Assembly (NCBI GenBank): GCA_030522415.1
Contig: CM060121.1
Span: 16,036,142-16,100,141 of the forward strand
Origin: Channallabes apus
Lineage: Eukaryota > Chordata > Actinopteri > Siluriformes > Clariidae
Length of the DNA stretch: 64,000 nt
Direction of reading: 5' to 3'
Part shown: piece by piece, positions 44,969 through 56,929 of the stretch
Layout of the letters: the number at the start of each line of letters is the position of its first letter
Position numbering within the stretch: position 1 is the stretch's first letter
The notes under the pieces: generated by a model
Seen by the model: the letters and a program-made list of their open reading frames with translations, nothing else
Database searches by the model: none
Told to the model about the DNA's origin: nothing
Made by a program: the position numbers and the translations under genes

Positions 44969-45239
44969 TATAGTTGCATGGTTGTACAATTTAATCACAC
45001 AAATCCTTTATACAGAACAAAAAGAATTGTACCTTAAATAAATCAGATGATTTCTCATGCTTTACAGTACATTAATGAGATTGTAAAAGTTTTAATATTT
45101 TACTTATGTTCCTGTGCAGATAACAATGAATAATCTCTAAATTCAACTGCTACTATTCATTGCCTGTGTGACCTTATAACACTACCAGTAAGAAAAAAAG
45201 TTTTAAAAATTGATCAAATTAAGTTTATTTTACTCATTG

Positions 45240-45410
45240 GAATGTTTGTACATTGAAGGCTTAGTGGTTAGCACTGTCACTTTGCACTTCCAAGTTCAAT
45301 TCCAAAGACATGCAGGATAGACTAACTGCCCATAGTGTGTTAATGAGGATCTGAGCATGTGTATGTGTGTACATTCTGTAGTACAAGTAAGAGTGGTAAA
45401 TTAATCTAAA
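45240..45410 (+). mobile_element. Old CATT-type SINE fragment
   Basis: GGCTTAGTGGTTAGCACTGTC, then CAAAGACATGCAGGATAGAC and TAACTGCCCATAGTGTGT, follow the SINE order with an internal gap. Confidence 0.6.
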
Positions 45411-45424
45411 TTAAACTATTTGAT

Positions 45425-45518
45425 CACCTAGTGCCCGAAGTCTCCTGGGATAGGCTCCAGGTCCCCCGCGACCCTGAACACAGGATTAAGCGGTATAGAA
45501 AATGAATGAATGAATGAA
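45425..45518 (+). mobile_element. CATT-tailed SINE fragment, 13-bp duplication
   Basis: The 3' part of the SINE (GTGCCCGAAGTCTCCTGGGA to AATGAATGAATGAA) is flanked by TAAACTATTTGAT at 45412-45424 and 45519-45531. Confidence 0.9.
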
Positions 45519-45689
45519 TAAACTATTTGATTATGAGTCATATACAGTATACAGTACATTGACTTTTGTTATTTTCTTCACCTACTTTACATATTGACAA
45601 CCTTTTGGACCTAGATCAGTAAACTTCAACATGGCTCTATTCTGCTATTCTGCTCTATTCTAATCTGCTATTCATAAACATAAATTCTA

Positions 45690-45770
45690 TTTTATTTACT
45701 GTATATAGCACTTTTAACAATGGTCCTTGTCTCAAAGCAGCTTCACAAAAATTCAAAGAAAGTATTTGTA
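45690..45770 (+). repeat. Dispersed fish repeat fragment, relative of 12776-12860
   Basis: TTTTAACAATGGTCCTTGTC followed by TCAAAGCAGCTTCACAAA matches the copy near 12.8 kb. Confidence 0.6.
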
Positions 45771-45833
45771 TGATCTTGTAGATTGATCTGCGTGGCTAGT
45801 AATACCAGTGATTCCTGTTAAAACTGTCCCTTA

Positions 45834-46949
45834 TGTGATAAATATGATAAATGCACATTATGTTAAATGTTGTTTGATAAGATTACTGAAAATATGTGTC
45901 TGCTTGATGTGATGTACATTGGATACATGTCATGTTGATGTTCTGAAAATGATTGTTGACTGCTTATTTGTGCTTGCTTGAGGAAAAAAGTGTTCTGTGC
46001 CTTTAAAAAGTGCTTCTCGTTAATCGGCATACCTCGGTCATGACGTCATCGCATGCCTCAGTAGGTGGCGCGCATGTGCTGTGCTTCATTCATGTTAAAT
46101 ACAGCGTTGAGGAAGCCATCACTGCTGCGCATGTGTTTATTTAATTTTCATAATTAAATCTTCTGTTCAGGTATTTGCAATAATTAAATGCACAAAACAC
46201 ACTTCCGTTAGTACACTGTTAAATGTGAAATTGCTGAGCCCTGTGTTTAAAGTCGTGTTTAAAGTAGTTAATTTAACTAAATTGATGGCGTGCCATGAGG
46301 TCAGCATGCTAAGCACACAAATAACATGGGTGCTTCGTGACTAGCACGATAGTCCGTCAGTTATGATAAATGGCTAATGTGCTGGTGTTATTGTAGAATT
46401 TCTGATGTTAAGTTATGGTTTAGCTTGCACTTAACCAATGTGGGTAACTTAACTCCATTCCTCCAAATATATCTGGTCACTGTGAGTTAGGCATGGCAAA
46501 CGTTAATTATTTAAGTGTGCTTTTTTTGTGTGTTGAATGTGCTGAATGCAATTGTTTGAAGCAAGTGTTTTGATATGAGTGTATGGCTAATATGGTAATT
46601 GTATAGTTGGATTATTAAGGTCATACAGTTATTTCATTGTTGCAGATTGATATGAGTGAAGATTATATATGCTTATATTTAGGTAGAACTATATATTTTC
46701 TCAGTGTGCATATGTATTTTGGAGAGCTGATTCTGCTTGTCAAAGTATAATGTTTGGGTGTCAATTGTGAAGGACATGCCTTTTTTTCTGTTTAGCATGT
46801 TAACTGTGTGTAAAGCTGTCATATATGTAGTTTTCATTTTTTATTGGATTCATGTTAAATACAGCGTTGAGGAAGCCATCACTGCTGCGCATGTGTTTAT
46901 TTAATTTTCATAATTAAATCTTCTGTTCAGTCTGTTCAGGAGTGTTACA
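45834..46949 (+). repeat. 5' LTR
   Basis: It starts TGTGATAAATATG and ends GTGTTACA. It holds a TATA-like TTTAAAAA (46002-46009), a CRE (TGACGTCA at 46041-46048), and two copies of an 83-bp segment (46088-46170 and 46848-46930), each with an ATTAAA polyadenylation-type signal (46153-46158 and 46913-46918). Confidence 0.96.
46002..46048 (+). promoter_or_regulatory. LTR core promoter candidate: TATA-like box and CRE
   Basis: CTTTAAAAAG lies about 30 bp upstream of the region where R would begin. TGACGTCA 30-40 bp downstream is a perfect CREB/ATF palindrome. The same pair occurs in the 3' LTR at +8088. Confidence 0.5.
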
Positions 46950-46953
46950 AATT

Positions 46954-46970
46954 TGGAGGCACCGCTGGGA
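46954..46970 (+). other. Primer-binding site, tRNA-Thr
   Basis: TGGAGGCACCGCTGGGA lies 4 bases after the 5' LTR. Its complement reads TCCCAGCGGTGCCT plus CCA, the 3' end of vertebrate tRNA-Thr(AGU) as I know it. The tRNA would prime minus-strand DNA synthesis. Confidence 0.8.
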
Positions 46971-47169
46971 TCGATGTCGGACGGTCATTCCTCCCAATCA
47001 TCAGGAACCGCCTATTGACATCCACCTTTTAATTAACCAGACGTGGAGCAGTTGAGTGGAGTGACAGGGCAGAACTGATTGAGAGGAGCGTGCACTTAGG
47101 GTACAGCGACCACCAGAGGCAGCTGAGCTCAATCAGATAAGTCAAAGTTCACATCTAACACTGTAAGAC

Positions 47170-48861
47170 GTGATAGTAGAAATGGATGCCTTAAGCAGCT
47201 TACAGGAAGAAATTGGCGAAAGGCTGTGTATGTTATCAAGGACAAAATTAATTAAATTAAGTGAGTTCCTAGAAATTCATACGGAAGATATAGCCAATGT
47301 CACACGCCTGTCTCTAGTCAGTCTTCTCAGTAATCATCTGCTACGGAGGGAGCTAGAGGAGCTTGAGGATGGGGGCATGGCCGAGCTACTAAGTATAAAC
47401 GAGAAATTGAGTGAAATGATGGTAACTGATGTACAGGAAAGCGAAGCAAGCCCAGCGTCAGGACGAACAGGGGAGAATATAGTACCAGAACAAAGGGGTG
47501 AAATTAAGGAAACTGAACTGTCTACTGCTGTGCAATCAAATGCGGCTGTTTTAAAGAACACACAAGTAAGACTGGCATCAGCTAATGGTGTGGCAGTTAA
47601 CTCTTTGCTTCCAGCACAGGGACCAATGGTGTCGACTTTATTGCACAGAGAGTTCAAAATTTCTGGTCTCATTGGGGAGCCTGGCCAAAAAGACAGATTA
47701 ACCTTTTCCAGCCTGGCCCGTCAAATTGAAAGTGGACTCAATAAGGGTTACCCAGAGCAAGAGATAGTTGATTCTGTTATTCGGGCCATTACGCCAGGCC
47801 TTCAATTACGTAGCTACTTGGAAGGAAAGACAGATTTGACCCTACCGATGTTGAGACGAATACTCCGTTCCCATTACCAAGAAAAGAACGCTACGGAGTT
47901 GTACAAACAGTTGACTGCCGAATCACAACGTGCAAAAGAAACACCTCAAACTTTTCTCATACGTGTGCTTGACTTGAGGCAGAAAATTCTCTTTGCTTCA
48001 CAAGAAGATGAGTCAGGTTTAAAATATGATCCCGCCCTAGTACAGAACATGTTCCTGCACACTGTGTTAACAGGTTTACGGAACGACCGCATCCAGAGCG
48101 ATCTCCAACCGTACTTGACAGACACTACAGTTACAGATGAAACACTGTTGGAAAAGTTGAATGTAGCATGCTCCCACGAGGCAGAGAGACAGAGTAAACG
48201 GAAGGGCGACAGAAATGCTGCTGTCAATGTCACTCAGTTAAGTGAACCAATCCAGTCAAAAGGTAAACAGAAACAGCCAAAGATTGATTTGATGTCACAG
48301 TTGAAAAGTCTAAGTGAAGAAATTATGCAGATTAAAGAGTCAATACAGCAAGGTCCAGTTTCACCACAACAGTGCTGTGTTGTCAACAGTGATGTTCCAG
48401 CTTTAAGAACAGCCCATCAGTCCATCTTAGAGGAGAATCAGGGACTACAAAATCAGGTCTTGAGGTTAAGTCAGAAGGGAAGTGAACAACAGCAACATCC
48501 CCTCCAAGCTTCTTTCACACCACAGCTGTATCAACAGCGGATGAACCCAATGTCAACGCAGTACTTCCAGCCAACACAATATGCAGCTCAGGGCTTCAGC
48601 CCGCAGCAGTTTCATGCAGAGCCACAGTCCTATGCCGCAACGCCACAGTCACAATATTTTCAGCCATACAGGCAGCCGTGCCCCACTAGGGCTAGACGGT
48701 GCTTTCTCTGTCAGCAAACAAGATCGATGGAACTGTGCACTCACTGTTATCACTGTGGGAGTAACGAACACTTCCTTGCAGGTTGTAAGGAGAGAAGTAC
48801 CCGATCACAAAGTAGAGTTCAGTTAAACAGGGAAGGGTTGCCACCACGGGACAGGGAGTAA
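47170..48861 (+). CDS. gag: Gag polyprotein of the Gypsy element
   Basis: 563 codons from ATG 47170; a second ATG at 47182 has an equally plausible context (GAAATGG). Gag forms the particle that packages the element's RNA. The N-terminal 120 residues are helical and acidic. Residues about 160-290 ([18 protein letters not shown], then [11 protein letters not shown]) look like a capsid region. The middle (about 415-500) is glutamine-rich. The end carries [14 protein letters not shown], a CX2CX4HX4C zinc knuckle for nucleic acid binding. The leader between the LTR and the ATG is 220 nt. There are no internal stops, and the frame ends at TAA 48859-48861 inside the pol overlap. Confidence 0.93.
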   Translation: MIVEMDALSSLQEEIGERLCMLSRTKLIKLSEFLEIHTEDIANVTRLSLVSLLSNHLLRRELEELEDGGMAELLSINEKLSEMMVTDVQESEASPASGRTGENIVPEQRGEIKETELSTAVQSNAAVLKNTQVRLASANGVAVNSLLPAQGPMVSTLLHREFKISGLIGEPGQKDRLTFSSLARQIESGLNKGYPEQEIVDSVIRAITPGLQLRSYLEGKTDLTLPMLRRILRSHYQEKNATELYKQLTAESQRAKETPQTFLIRVLDLRQKILFASQEDESGLKYDPALVQNMFLHTVLTGLRNDRIQSDLQPYLTDTTVTDETLLEKLNVACSHEAERQSKRKGDRNAAVNVTQLSEPIQSKGKQKQPKIDLMSQLKSLSEEIMQIKESIQQGPVSPQQCCVVNSDVPALRTAHQSILEENQGLQNQVLRLSQKGSEQQQHPLQASFTPQLYQQRMNPMSTQYFQPTQYAAQGFSPQQFHAEPQSYAATPQSQYFQPYRQPCPTRARRCFLCQQTRSMELCTHCYHCGSNEHFLAGCKERSTRSQSRVQLNREGLPPRDRE

Positions 48862-48864
48862 CCC
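48822..48864 (+). promoter_or_regulatory. Predicted -1 ribosomal frameshift site between gag and pol
   Basis: GTTAAAC (48822-48828) stands in the gag register as G TTA AAC. The pol frame is open from 48816 and gag stops at 48861, so a -1 slip here joins them. Six bases downstream, GGGTT (48835-48839) can pair with AACCC (48860-48864). GTTAAAC is a known functional -1 slip heptamer in other systems. Confidence 0.68.
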
Positions 48865-48875
48865 AGCAAGTTAAA

Positions 48876-51800
48876 TTGTCCCCACATCCAAAGCAGCGTA
48901 TTCAAAATGCTGGATTACTACCAGAGATCATTCCCTTCGAGTGCAATTTAATTTCTGAGTGTCAAGTCAACAAACACTCTCCTGTGACCGCCTTGGTTGG
49001 TAAACAATGCTTAGTTTCTTGTTATTTAAACAGACACAAAACAGATGCATTGTGGGACACAGGATCCCAAGTATGCATTGTAGACCAGCAGTGGAAGGAT
49101 CAGTACATACCTGGAGTAAAGGTACGAGATGTTTCAGAGGCGACAGAGACCACAGACAACTTGAATCTTGTTGCAGCCAATGGTTCCAGCATGCCCTATG
49201 AAGGATGGGTAGAAATCACATTCAGTTTGGCTCCGCAAGGGAACCAAATGAAAGAACTAGTCATTCCAGTGCTCATTCTGAAAGGCCAGCGATTGTCCAA
49301 GCCAATCATTGGGTACAACGTGATCGAGCAGGTGATGAAACAGAGCGAAGCGAGTGGGCAGGGCGATGTAAGCAAAGAGCTCTTGAACAAGACTGTTCGA
49401 TGTGCCTTTCCAAGTTTGAGAAGAGGTAAAGTCCAAACATTCATTAACCTGGTGACAGCCGAGAGTTCAAGTGAATATTTAGTCAAGACTTTGAAAGAAC
49501 GTGTTAATGTACCAAAACGTGCAATTGTGCAGATCAAGTGTCAAGTAAAAGCCCCATGTATGAGACAGGATAGGATCATGTTGTTTGAACAGTCGGTCAA
49601 CCCGCAGTACCCTGATGGACTGGAACCTCTTGAAACACTCTTGACTTTGAAAAAAGGGAGCCGACCTGTGATTCAGATTGGTGTGCAGAATGTGACTGAT
49701 CATGACATCTGTCTGGTGGGAAGAACTGAGCTTGGAACAGTACAAGCTATAAAATCAGTGTTACCAGCAACAGCGTCATCGTGTGCAATGACAGCCTGTG
49801 TTAATGAGAGTGCTAAACAAGCAAGAAAAAAAGACAGAGAAGAAGGGTGGGACCCACCTGTGGACGTGAGTCATTTGTCCTCCCAACAGCAACAGAAAAT
49901 CAAACAGATGCTCCGAGAGGAGTGTAATTCCTTTTCAAAGTCAGACGAGGACATTGGATGTATAAAAAGCCTGCAGTTAAACATCAGTTTGACGGACCAG
50001 ACACCTGTTGTACGAATGTACACATCTGTTCCAAAACCTTTGTACCAAGAAATGAAAGATTACCTACAAGACTTGATCGCCCAGGGGTGGATTGAAAAAT
50101 CTCATTCACCTTATGCGTCACCAATTGTGTGTGTCAGGAAGAAGGATGGTAGCCTGAGGTTGTGTATTGATTACAGGGACCTTAATCGGAAGACCGTTCC
50201 AGACCGCCAACCGATTCCAAGAGTACAGGACATACTTGATGGCCTGGGCGGAAATAGATGGTTCTCCTTGCTAGACCAAGGGAAGGCGTACCATCAAGGG
50301 TTTATGACTCCAGAAAGCAGACCACTGACAGCGTTTAGCACACCGTGGGGATTGTATGAATGGGTCCGTATCCCTTTTGGGCTCATGAATGCACCCGCCG
50401 CGTTTCAGCAATTTATGGAAGGATGCTTGGAAGGACTGCGTGACAACATTTGTGTACCTTACTTGGACGACATCTTGGTCTTCACAAAATCCATTGATGA
50501 GCATGTTGAGGCAGTAAGGGAAGTCTTACAGCGGTTGCGGTCACATGGGGTGAAACTAAAGCCAAAAAAATGCGAGTTGTTCAGAGAGGAGGTCCGCTAC
50601 TTGGGGAGAATAGTTTCTAAAGAAGGTAGCAGGATTGACCCTGCAGATACTATAGCTGTGACAGCACTGAAAGACAAGAAACCTACCACAGTAGGAGAAT
50701 TAAGAAAGATATTGGGATTGTTAAGCTACTACCGATCTTACATCAAGGACTTTTCGAGAATTGCTTGCCCCTTGTATGACCTACTGAAAAATGACAACAA
50801 AGTACAAACGAAAGGTAAAAGGAAAAGAGGGACTCACCTCAAGAATCACGTGGTTCCATCAAGTCAGTTGATTGAGTGGACAGAGCAACACCAAGAAACA
50901 CTTGAAAGACTTATTGATTGTTTAGTCAAGCCACCTGTCCTGGGGTTCCCGGACTTTACTAAACCATTCGTACTACACACCGACGCATCAAATCAGGGAT
51001 TGGGAGCTGTTCTGTATCAGCACCAGGATGGAAAGCTGAGAGTGATTGCATACGGATCGAGAACATTGACAGCAGCAGAACAAAAGTATCATTTGCACAG
51101 TGGAAAATTGGAATTCCTGGCTCTCAAATGGGCCATTACAGAAAAGTTCAGGGACTATCTATACTATGCCCCAACGTTTACCGTGTACAGTGACAACAAT
51201 CCCCTTACTTATGTTTTGACATCTGCCAAATTGAACGCGACAGGATGCAGATGGGTAGCAGAGCTTGCAAATTTTCATTTCACCATCCGGTATCGTCCAG
51301 GAAAGGAAAACATTGATGCTGATGCGTTATCCAGATTGACCACGGTCTCAGAGGAAACTATGCCAGAGTATACAGAGGAACTTTCATCAGATTCGATCGG
51401 AGCCATGATACAGGTAGTGGAAGCTCAGTTTGAATCAGATATGCCATGGTCCTTTGCTGTACCTTGCCAGAGTTCACCAATGAGAACTGAAATGTGTACG
51501 GCTTCAACAGAACCCCTGTCAAAGGAAGAAATCAGGAAGGCTCAAAGGGAAGATAAGGACATACAGCTGGTAATTAATCACTTACAATCAGGAGTAAGAC
51601 TACCTGCTAAGCAGTGGAGGGCTGCGGGCCCCACCGTCAAAGGATTGATCAGAGGCTGGGACAAGTTGATGCTGGATGACGATGGTATCCTGCAGAGAAA
51701 GACAGTACAGAGAACTCAGTTGTTCCTGCCAGAGAAATTTAGAAAAATGGCACTTGAAGAATTACATGATAAAATGGGACACCAGGGTGTCGATCGAACC

Positions 51801-53369
51801 ACCAGTTTGATAAGAGACCGCTTCTTTTGGCCCCACATGCAGCAAGACATTGAGCATTACGTGTTAAGATCTTGCTCTTGCATTAAACAGAAGAAACCGT
51901 ATAGGGAGGTGAGGGCACCCCTTAAACCAATTACGACGACTTGTCCATTTGAGCTTGTATCAGTGGACTTCCTTCATTTAGACAAATGTACAGGAGGATA
52001 CGAGTATATCCTGGTCATTGTTGACCATTTTACAAGATTTGCACAAGCATATGCGACAACATCAAAGTCTGGCAGAACGGTGGCAGACAAAATATTTAAT
52101 GACTTTGCTCTCAAGTTTGGGTTTCCACTGAGAATCCACCATGATCAAGGGGGTGAGTTTCAGAACCAGCTGTTTACTCAGCTGCAAAAGCATAGTGGGA
52201 TCACTGCATCAAGAACTACCCCGTACCACCCCCAGGGGAATGGACAGGTGGAGAGATTCAATCGAACACTGTTGCAAATGTTAAAAACTCTCACCGAAAA
52301 ACAGAAATCAACTTGGAAAAGCTCACTAGATAAATTGATCTATGCCTACAATTGTACAAAAAGTGAAGTGACTGGCTTCTCTCCATTTCAGCTCTTGTTT
52401 GGGCGCTCCCCAAGACTCCCCATTGATGTACTCTTTGGACTTAGTGATGATGGTCCATCTACGAGCCAAAGTGAATACCTGGAATCATGGAAACGAGGGA
52501 TGCGAGAAGCACAAGAGATAGCCAGGGAACATGCAAAAAAGGCAAGGGAACGAAATAAAAAGAATTATGACCAGAAGGTGAGATATACTGATCTGGACCC
52601 TGGCGGCAGAGTCCTAGTGAGGAACTTGACCCCAAGGGGAGGGCCAGGAAAACTCCGAAATTATTGGGAAGAGCAAGTCCATGTTGTTGTACGTAAAGTG
52701 GCAGAGGATGCACCAATCTATGAGATCAAGTCTGAACAAGGGAAAGGAAGGTCACGAGTATTACACAGAAACCTTCTAATGCCCTGCGATCACTTACCTC
52801 TTGAGATTGAGCTCACGAGACACAAACCAAAGCGGAGACAAGTACAGGAAAAATCCAGCGTACCTGTAAACAGGATGGGAGAAAGTGAACTGGAAAGTGA
52901 AAGTGACTCTGAGCATTATGTACCAGTTGAGCTAGGACAGTTGAATAAACATCCAAGTAGTTGTGGTCAGAGACAAGGGGAAGTCCAAATACAACCTGTT
53001 CCCATTGAGCTGCTGGCGCATGGGAATGAACCAGACAATTCTGCATCACTAGAGCTTGAATCAGCGCAGTTACCTTCAGTTGAGACAGAACAAGATCTTC
53101 CAACACCCATCAATACACCTGTGCAGGAACCAGCTGAAACAGGGGAGTCAAGTGATGGGTCTGGGGGGGTATATTGTAAAGATTCAGTGAGGCAAAGACG
53201 ACCACCAAAAAGATTCACGTACGACAGTTTAGGCACGCCTACCTGTTACAAAATTGAAATAGCTGGTCCAGAATGTGATCGACCCTTTCCTAATGTGTGG
53301 ACACCTGCTATAACGCCTTGGGTGCCAATAATGGTTGCCTACCAGGGACAACATTCTGTTTGTCTTTGA
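48876..53369 (+). CDS. pol: Pol polyprotein: protease, RT, RNase H, integrase
   Basis: The frame has no ATG near its start and is open from 48816, consistent with expression as a frameshift fusion to Gag. Counted from 48876, the protease motif LWDTGS has its Asp at residue 61. The RT shows [12 protein letters not shown] and YLDD (529-532). RNase H starts at HTDAS (Asp 703). Integrase has an HHCC region (LHDKMGH...SCSCIKQ), then D1031, D1090 and E1126, giving an exact 35-residue spacing. The integrase C-terminus is basic, without a chromodomain that I can see, and is followed by an acidic tail of about 180 residues. No stop or frameshift interrupts the 1497 codons. The enzymes would mature the particle, copy the RNA and integrate the DNA. 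Confidence 0.95.
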   Translation: MSPHPKQRIQNAGLLPEIIPFECNLISECQVNKHSPVTALVGKQCLVSCYLNRHKTDALWDTGSQVCIVDQQWKDQYIPGVKVRDVSEATETTDNLNLVAANGSSMPYEGWVEITFSLAPQGNQMKELVIPVLILKGQRLSKPIIGYNVIEQVMKQSEASGQGDVSKELLNKTVRCAFPSLRRGKVQTFINLVTAESSSEYLVKTLKERVNVPKRAIVQIKCQVKAPCMRQDRIMLFEQSVNPQYPDGLEPLETLLTLKKGSRPVIQIGVQNVTDHDICLVGRTELGTVQAIKSVLPATASSCAMTACVNESAKQARKKDREEGWDPPVDVSHLSSQQQQKIKQMLREECNSFSKSDEDIGCIKSLQLNISLTDQTPVVRMYTSVPKPLYQEMKDYLQDLIAQGWIEKSHSPYASPIVCVRKKDGSLRLCIDYRDLNRKTVPDRQPIPRVQDILDGLGGNRWFSLLDQGKAYHQGFMTPESRPLTAFSTPWGLYEWVRIPFGLMNAPAAFQQFMEGCLEGLRDNICVPYLDDILVFTKSIDEHVEAVREVLQRLRSHGVKLKPKKCELFREEVRYLGRIVSKEGSRIDPADTIAVTALKDKKPTTVGELRKILGLLSYYRSYIKDFSRIACPLYDLLKNDNKVQTKGKRKRGTHLKNHVVPSSQLIEWTEQHQETLERLIDCLVKPPVLGFPDFTKPFVLHTDASNQGLGAVLYQHQDGKLRVIAYGSRTLTAAEQKYHLHSGKLEFLALKWAITEKFRDYLYYAPTFTVYSDNNPLTYVLTSAKLNATGCRWVAELANFHFTIRYRPGKENIDADALSRLTTVSEETMPEYTEELSSDSIGAMIQVVEAQFESDMPWSFAVPCQSSPMRTEMCTASTEPLSKEEIRKAQREDKDIQLVINHLQSGVRLPAKQWRAAGPTVKGLIRGWDKLMLDDDGILQRKTVQRTQLFLPEKFRKMALEELHDKMGHQGVDRTTSLIRDRFFWPHMQQDIEHYVLRSCSCIKQKKPYREVRAPLKPITTTCPFELVSVDFLHLDKCTGGYEYILVIVDHFTRFAQAYATTSKSGRTVADKIFNDFALKFGFPLRIHHDQGGEFQNQLFTQLQKHSGITASRTTPYHPQGNGQVERFNRTLLQMLKTLTEKQKSTWKSSLDKLIYAYNCTKSEVTGFSPFQLLFGRSPRLPIDVLFGLSDDGPSTSQSEYLESWKRGMREAQEIAREHAKKARERNKKNYDQKVRYTDLDPGGRVLVRNLTPRGGPGKLRNYWEEQVHVVVRKVAEDAPIYEIKSEQGKGRSRVLHRNLLMPCDHLPLEIELTRHKPKRRQVQEKSSVPVNRMGESELESESDSEHYVPVELGQLNKHPSSCGQRQGEVQIQPVPIELLAHGNEPDNSASLELESAQLPSVETEQDLPTPINTPVQEPAETGESSDGSGGVYCKDSVRQRRPPKRFTYDSLGTPTCYKIEIAGPECDRPFPNVWTPAITPWVPIMVAYQGQHSVCL

Positions 53370-53912
53370 GCATGCATTGATACTTCAATTACAATAACAT
53401 ACACCAATTCTCTTTTTTTTTGGACTTTGAAAGAACTGGTGCAGGACTGTGAACTTTTGCATACACACATACACTTGAGCTGCACAGTTTTGAGTTCTAA
53501 GGAACATGGACTGTTTTGCAAGGCCCATGAGAACATTACGCGAACATTTTGAAAGTTTTTGACACATCAGAGACTTTGAATCATTATTTTCTGTTTGTCT
53601 ACTTGGCACGGCCTGGGACTTAACAGTGATTTTGTACACTGCAATTGACTTCCTTTTTTTTAAATTGGTTTTGTATGAAAGGAGAGGTCCTGGAATTTAA
53701 ATCCTTTTTTTTTCCCCCTCCCTTTAAGGTGGACATGGTATATTGCATTTGGGGCAGGAAAGACCTTTAACCAGATGCCCAGGATTATGTGAAAAAAAAT
53801 TGTTGTTAAAGCATGTTTGAGAATGTGACTGAATTTACATATAGTTCCTTAAGGGAAAGTGTTAGAAGTTTAATAGGATGTTAGTGGATGTCGGGACGAC
53901 ATCTTATCCTGT
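53370..53912 (+). other. Gypsy 3' untranslated region, no env
   Basis: About 540 bp lie between the pol stop and the polypurine tract, with T runs and no open frame of useful size on the plus strand. Confidence 0.8.
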
Positions 53913-53921
53913 AGGGGAGAG
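53913..53921 (+). other. Polypurine tract
   Basis: AGGGGAGAG directly precedes the TG of the 3' LTR, the usual position for plus-strand priming. Confidence 0.85.
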
Positions 53922-55037
53922 TGTGATAAATATGATAAATGCACATTATGTTAAATGTTGTTTGATAAGATTACTGAAAATATGTGTCTGCTTGATGTGA
54001 TGTACATTGGATACATGTCATGTTGATGTTCTGAAAATGATTGTTGACTGCTTATTTGTGCTTGCTTGAGGAAAAAAGTGTTCTGTGCCTTTAAAAAGTG
54101 CTTCTCGTTAATCGGCATACCTCGGTCATGACGTCATCGCATGCCTCAGTAGGTGGCGCGCATGTGCTGTGCTTCATTCATGTTAAATACAGCGTTGAGG
54201 AAGCCATCACTGCTGCGCATGTGTTTATTTAATTTTCATAATTAAATCTTCTGTTCAGGTATTTGCAATAATTAAATGCACAAAACACACTTCCGTTAGT
54301 ACACTGTTAAATGTGAAATTGCTGAGCCCTGTGTTTAAAGTCGTGTTTAAAGTAGTTAATTTAACTAAATTGATGGCGTGCCATGAGGTCAGCATGCTAA
54401 GCACACAAATAACATGGGTGCTTCGTGACTAGCACGATAGTCCGTCAGTTATGATAAATGGCTAATGTGCTGGTGTTATTGTAGAATTTCTGATGTTAAG
54501 TTATGGTTTAGCTTGCACTTAACCAATGTGGGTAACTTAACTCCATTCCTCCAAATATATCTGGTCACTGTGAGTTAGGCATGGCAAACGTTAATTATTT
54601 AAGTGTGCTTTTTTTGTGTGTTGAATGTGCTGAATGCAATTGTTTGAAGCAAGTGTTTTGATATGAGTGTATGGCTAATATGGTAATTGTATAGTTGGAT
54701 TATTAAGGTCATACAGTTATTTCATTGTTGCAGATTGATATGAGTGAAGATTATATATGCTTATATTTAGGTAGAACTATATATTTTCTCAGTGTGCATA
54801 TGTATTTTGGAGAGCTGATTCTGCTTGTCAAAGTATAATGTTTGGGTGTCAATTGTGAAGGACATGCCTTTTTTTCTGTTTAGCATGTTAACTGTGTGTA
54901 AAGCTGTCATATATGTAGTTTTCATTTTTTATTGGATTCATGTTAAATACAGCGTTGAGGAAGCCATCACTGCTGCGCATGTGTTTATTTAATTTTCATA
55001 ATTAAATCTTCTGTTCAGTCTGTTCAGGAGTGTTACA
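53922..55037 (+). repeat. 3' LTR
   Basis: It has the same length as the 5' LTR (offset 8088), and all compared stretches are identical, including the duplicated 83-bp segment (54176-54258 and 54936-55018). Confidence 0.96.
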
Positions 55038-55439
55038 CTTACAGTCAATTCACAAATGTACTTACCCTTGGAATTCTCAGGAGAGGAACCCCAGGTCTGT
55101 ATTCCTTACTCTCATACCTAATTATACCTTCCGCTATTGGTGTTACTCTCTTAACATAACTGTAAAACCTGCTAAAGACTATTTTAATGATTAAGGAAAA
55201 GTGAACAATAAGCTGTAAATATTAAAAAGCTGACACAATTATTATAGTCATTTATTTTTATCTTTCTTAAAGTGTTTTTGTTAGATACAACATTACCAGA
55301 ATTTCTTTGTAGATAAATAAAGTATGACTTCTAAAAGTAAATGTATTTCTACAGACAATCTATTCATCTTGGGTCTTTATCTCACTCTCAAATCCTGAGC
55401 AGCAGTGTAGAATTTGATTTGGCCACTTATTATCATATT

Positions 55440-55780
55440 CAGTGCCCTTGACATGTTTCTGACCCATCTGGACCAAAAAGGCATGTGTCTGAGAAGACTG
55501 TTCACTGACTTTAATACCTCACTGAACACAATCATACCAGAGAAACTGATATGGTAGGCCTTAACAAATCTGTAACTGCATATCGAGATTTCTTGACAGA
55601 TGATCTCTTGTCAGTCGGGGCTACCAACACCATCCAGCACTAGCACCATGACACTCTAATCACACCCTTCAGAACTTGGCCCACTGCTGTTCCTTCTGGT
55701 GATATATGTGATAGTGCAACAGAATTCATCTCAAATCACATCATCTAACTTTCAAGATGATTCCAAAAGAACAGAGAACT
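55440..55780 (+). pseudogene. Decayed LINE reverse transcriptase fragment
   Basis: The frame HLDQKGMCLRRLFTDFNTSL then NTIIPEKL (about 55470-55550) aligns with the palm start of the LINE at 26125 ([13 protein letters not shown]). The first catalytic Asp is preserved in FTDF. Later parts are full of indels. Confidence 0.7.
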
Positions 55781-55789
55781 GGTATTCTT

Positions 55790-56517
55790 GGTATTACTTG
55801 GGGTCTGGGATCCATTAAATACTTGTGGCTGATAGTTTTCTGTCATTTTATTACCTCCCAAATGTTTAATTAATTAATGAAAATAATTAATTAAAGCTAA
55901 ATTCAGACATCATTTAGACCTTCAAAACTATACAGTACTTATGTATCATTCTACAATAGTTACTGTAGTTCTGAGTTCCGAGTAATCTGGTTGGATGAGA
56001 TGCATTCCATGAGTGCTGATATTTTTAACAGTTGTTAATTACACTGTCGGTTGCCAGTTTGGGTGAAATTAGGTCTGTATGGTCTGCAGTACTGAAAGAG
56101 GGGAGAGCAGCTGCCTGGCAAAATTCACATTCTAATCTAGGCACAGAAGCATTTTCAGCAGGAAATCACATTCGATAATGTCACATTTATATGTTATCTT
56201 AATTAACACTTTATGTAACACTCCTCGTTGCTACAAATTGCTCCTGAACTAGACAGTTTTTCTGTTCACGGCTAACGTGAGCTACAAAGCTAAATCGCTT
56301 CTAACACAAGGCAGAATCCCAAACCCTACTCTCACCCCTATCAAGGACACTACTTAGTGTGTAACAAGGGATTCTAACTTACACACATAGAAATTAATGT
56401 GGGTTACACATGTTCCAAATTACCAGACACGCTTATAATATTTAGGTAATTATATGTTGTTAAATGTATTGTGTTACATAATTCCAAAGGCAATACAACA
56501 TGAATTCAAGGAAAAAT

Positions 56518-56548
<31 letters not shown>

Positions 56549-56925
56549 CACTCATTCTCTTTCTGGCAAGCATGACGGTAGAGCAATTGGTGCTCGGTTT
56601 ACAGCATTTGGTATTTAATAGCAGGTGCCAAAATTGTGTTAGCTTGGCTCTGTAAAGGATTCAGTCTAGAGCATGATATTAAAGTGTTAGCAGGGGTTCT
56701 GTTTTCAACCCTGTGTGATGCAATTGAGAGGCAACCAGCCTATACAGTATCTACAGTGTTTGACAATCTGACAGGACAATGTTTTGTTACTGTAGCAGCT
56801 GACTAGGTTGATGACTATTTTGTCATTTTAGACCTCATTGTAATAATCTACAATATGGATTAAGGAATTTATTTACATGTTAAAGCGGTTGCATAGAATG
56901 GCTTAGAATTATTCCATCCATCCAT
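55790..56925. other. Unique AT-rich sequence
   Basis: There is an AAT microsatellite at about 56519-56546. No gene was recognised. Confidence 0.45.
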
Positions 56926-56929
56926 CTAG

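Larger units (their letters stand above)
45834..55037 (+). mobile_element. Complete Ty3/Gypsy LTR retrotransposon
   Basis: This 9204-bp element has 1116-bp LTRs that I could not tell apart by eye, TG...CA ends, a CTTA duplication at both flanks (45830-45833 and 55038-55041), a primer-binding site, gag, pol in the -1 frame, a polypurine tract and no env. The order PR-RT-RNaseH-IN is that of Ty3/Gypsy. Both long frames are open, so the insertion is young and could be competent. It lies upstream of plppr2, in opposite orientation to the gene. Confidence 0.96.

Noticed and set aside
53385..53639. Possible env-like frame after pol
   Set aside because: It is on the minus strand, short, and without signal peptide or membrane segment; the element has no env.
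45834..55037. Endogenous retrovirus rather than retrotransposon
   Set aside because: No env, and the pol order and motifs fit Ty3/Gypsy.
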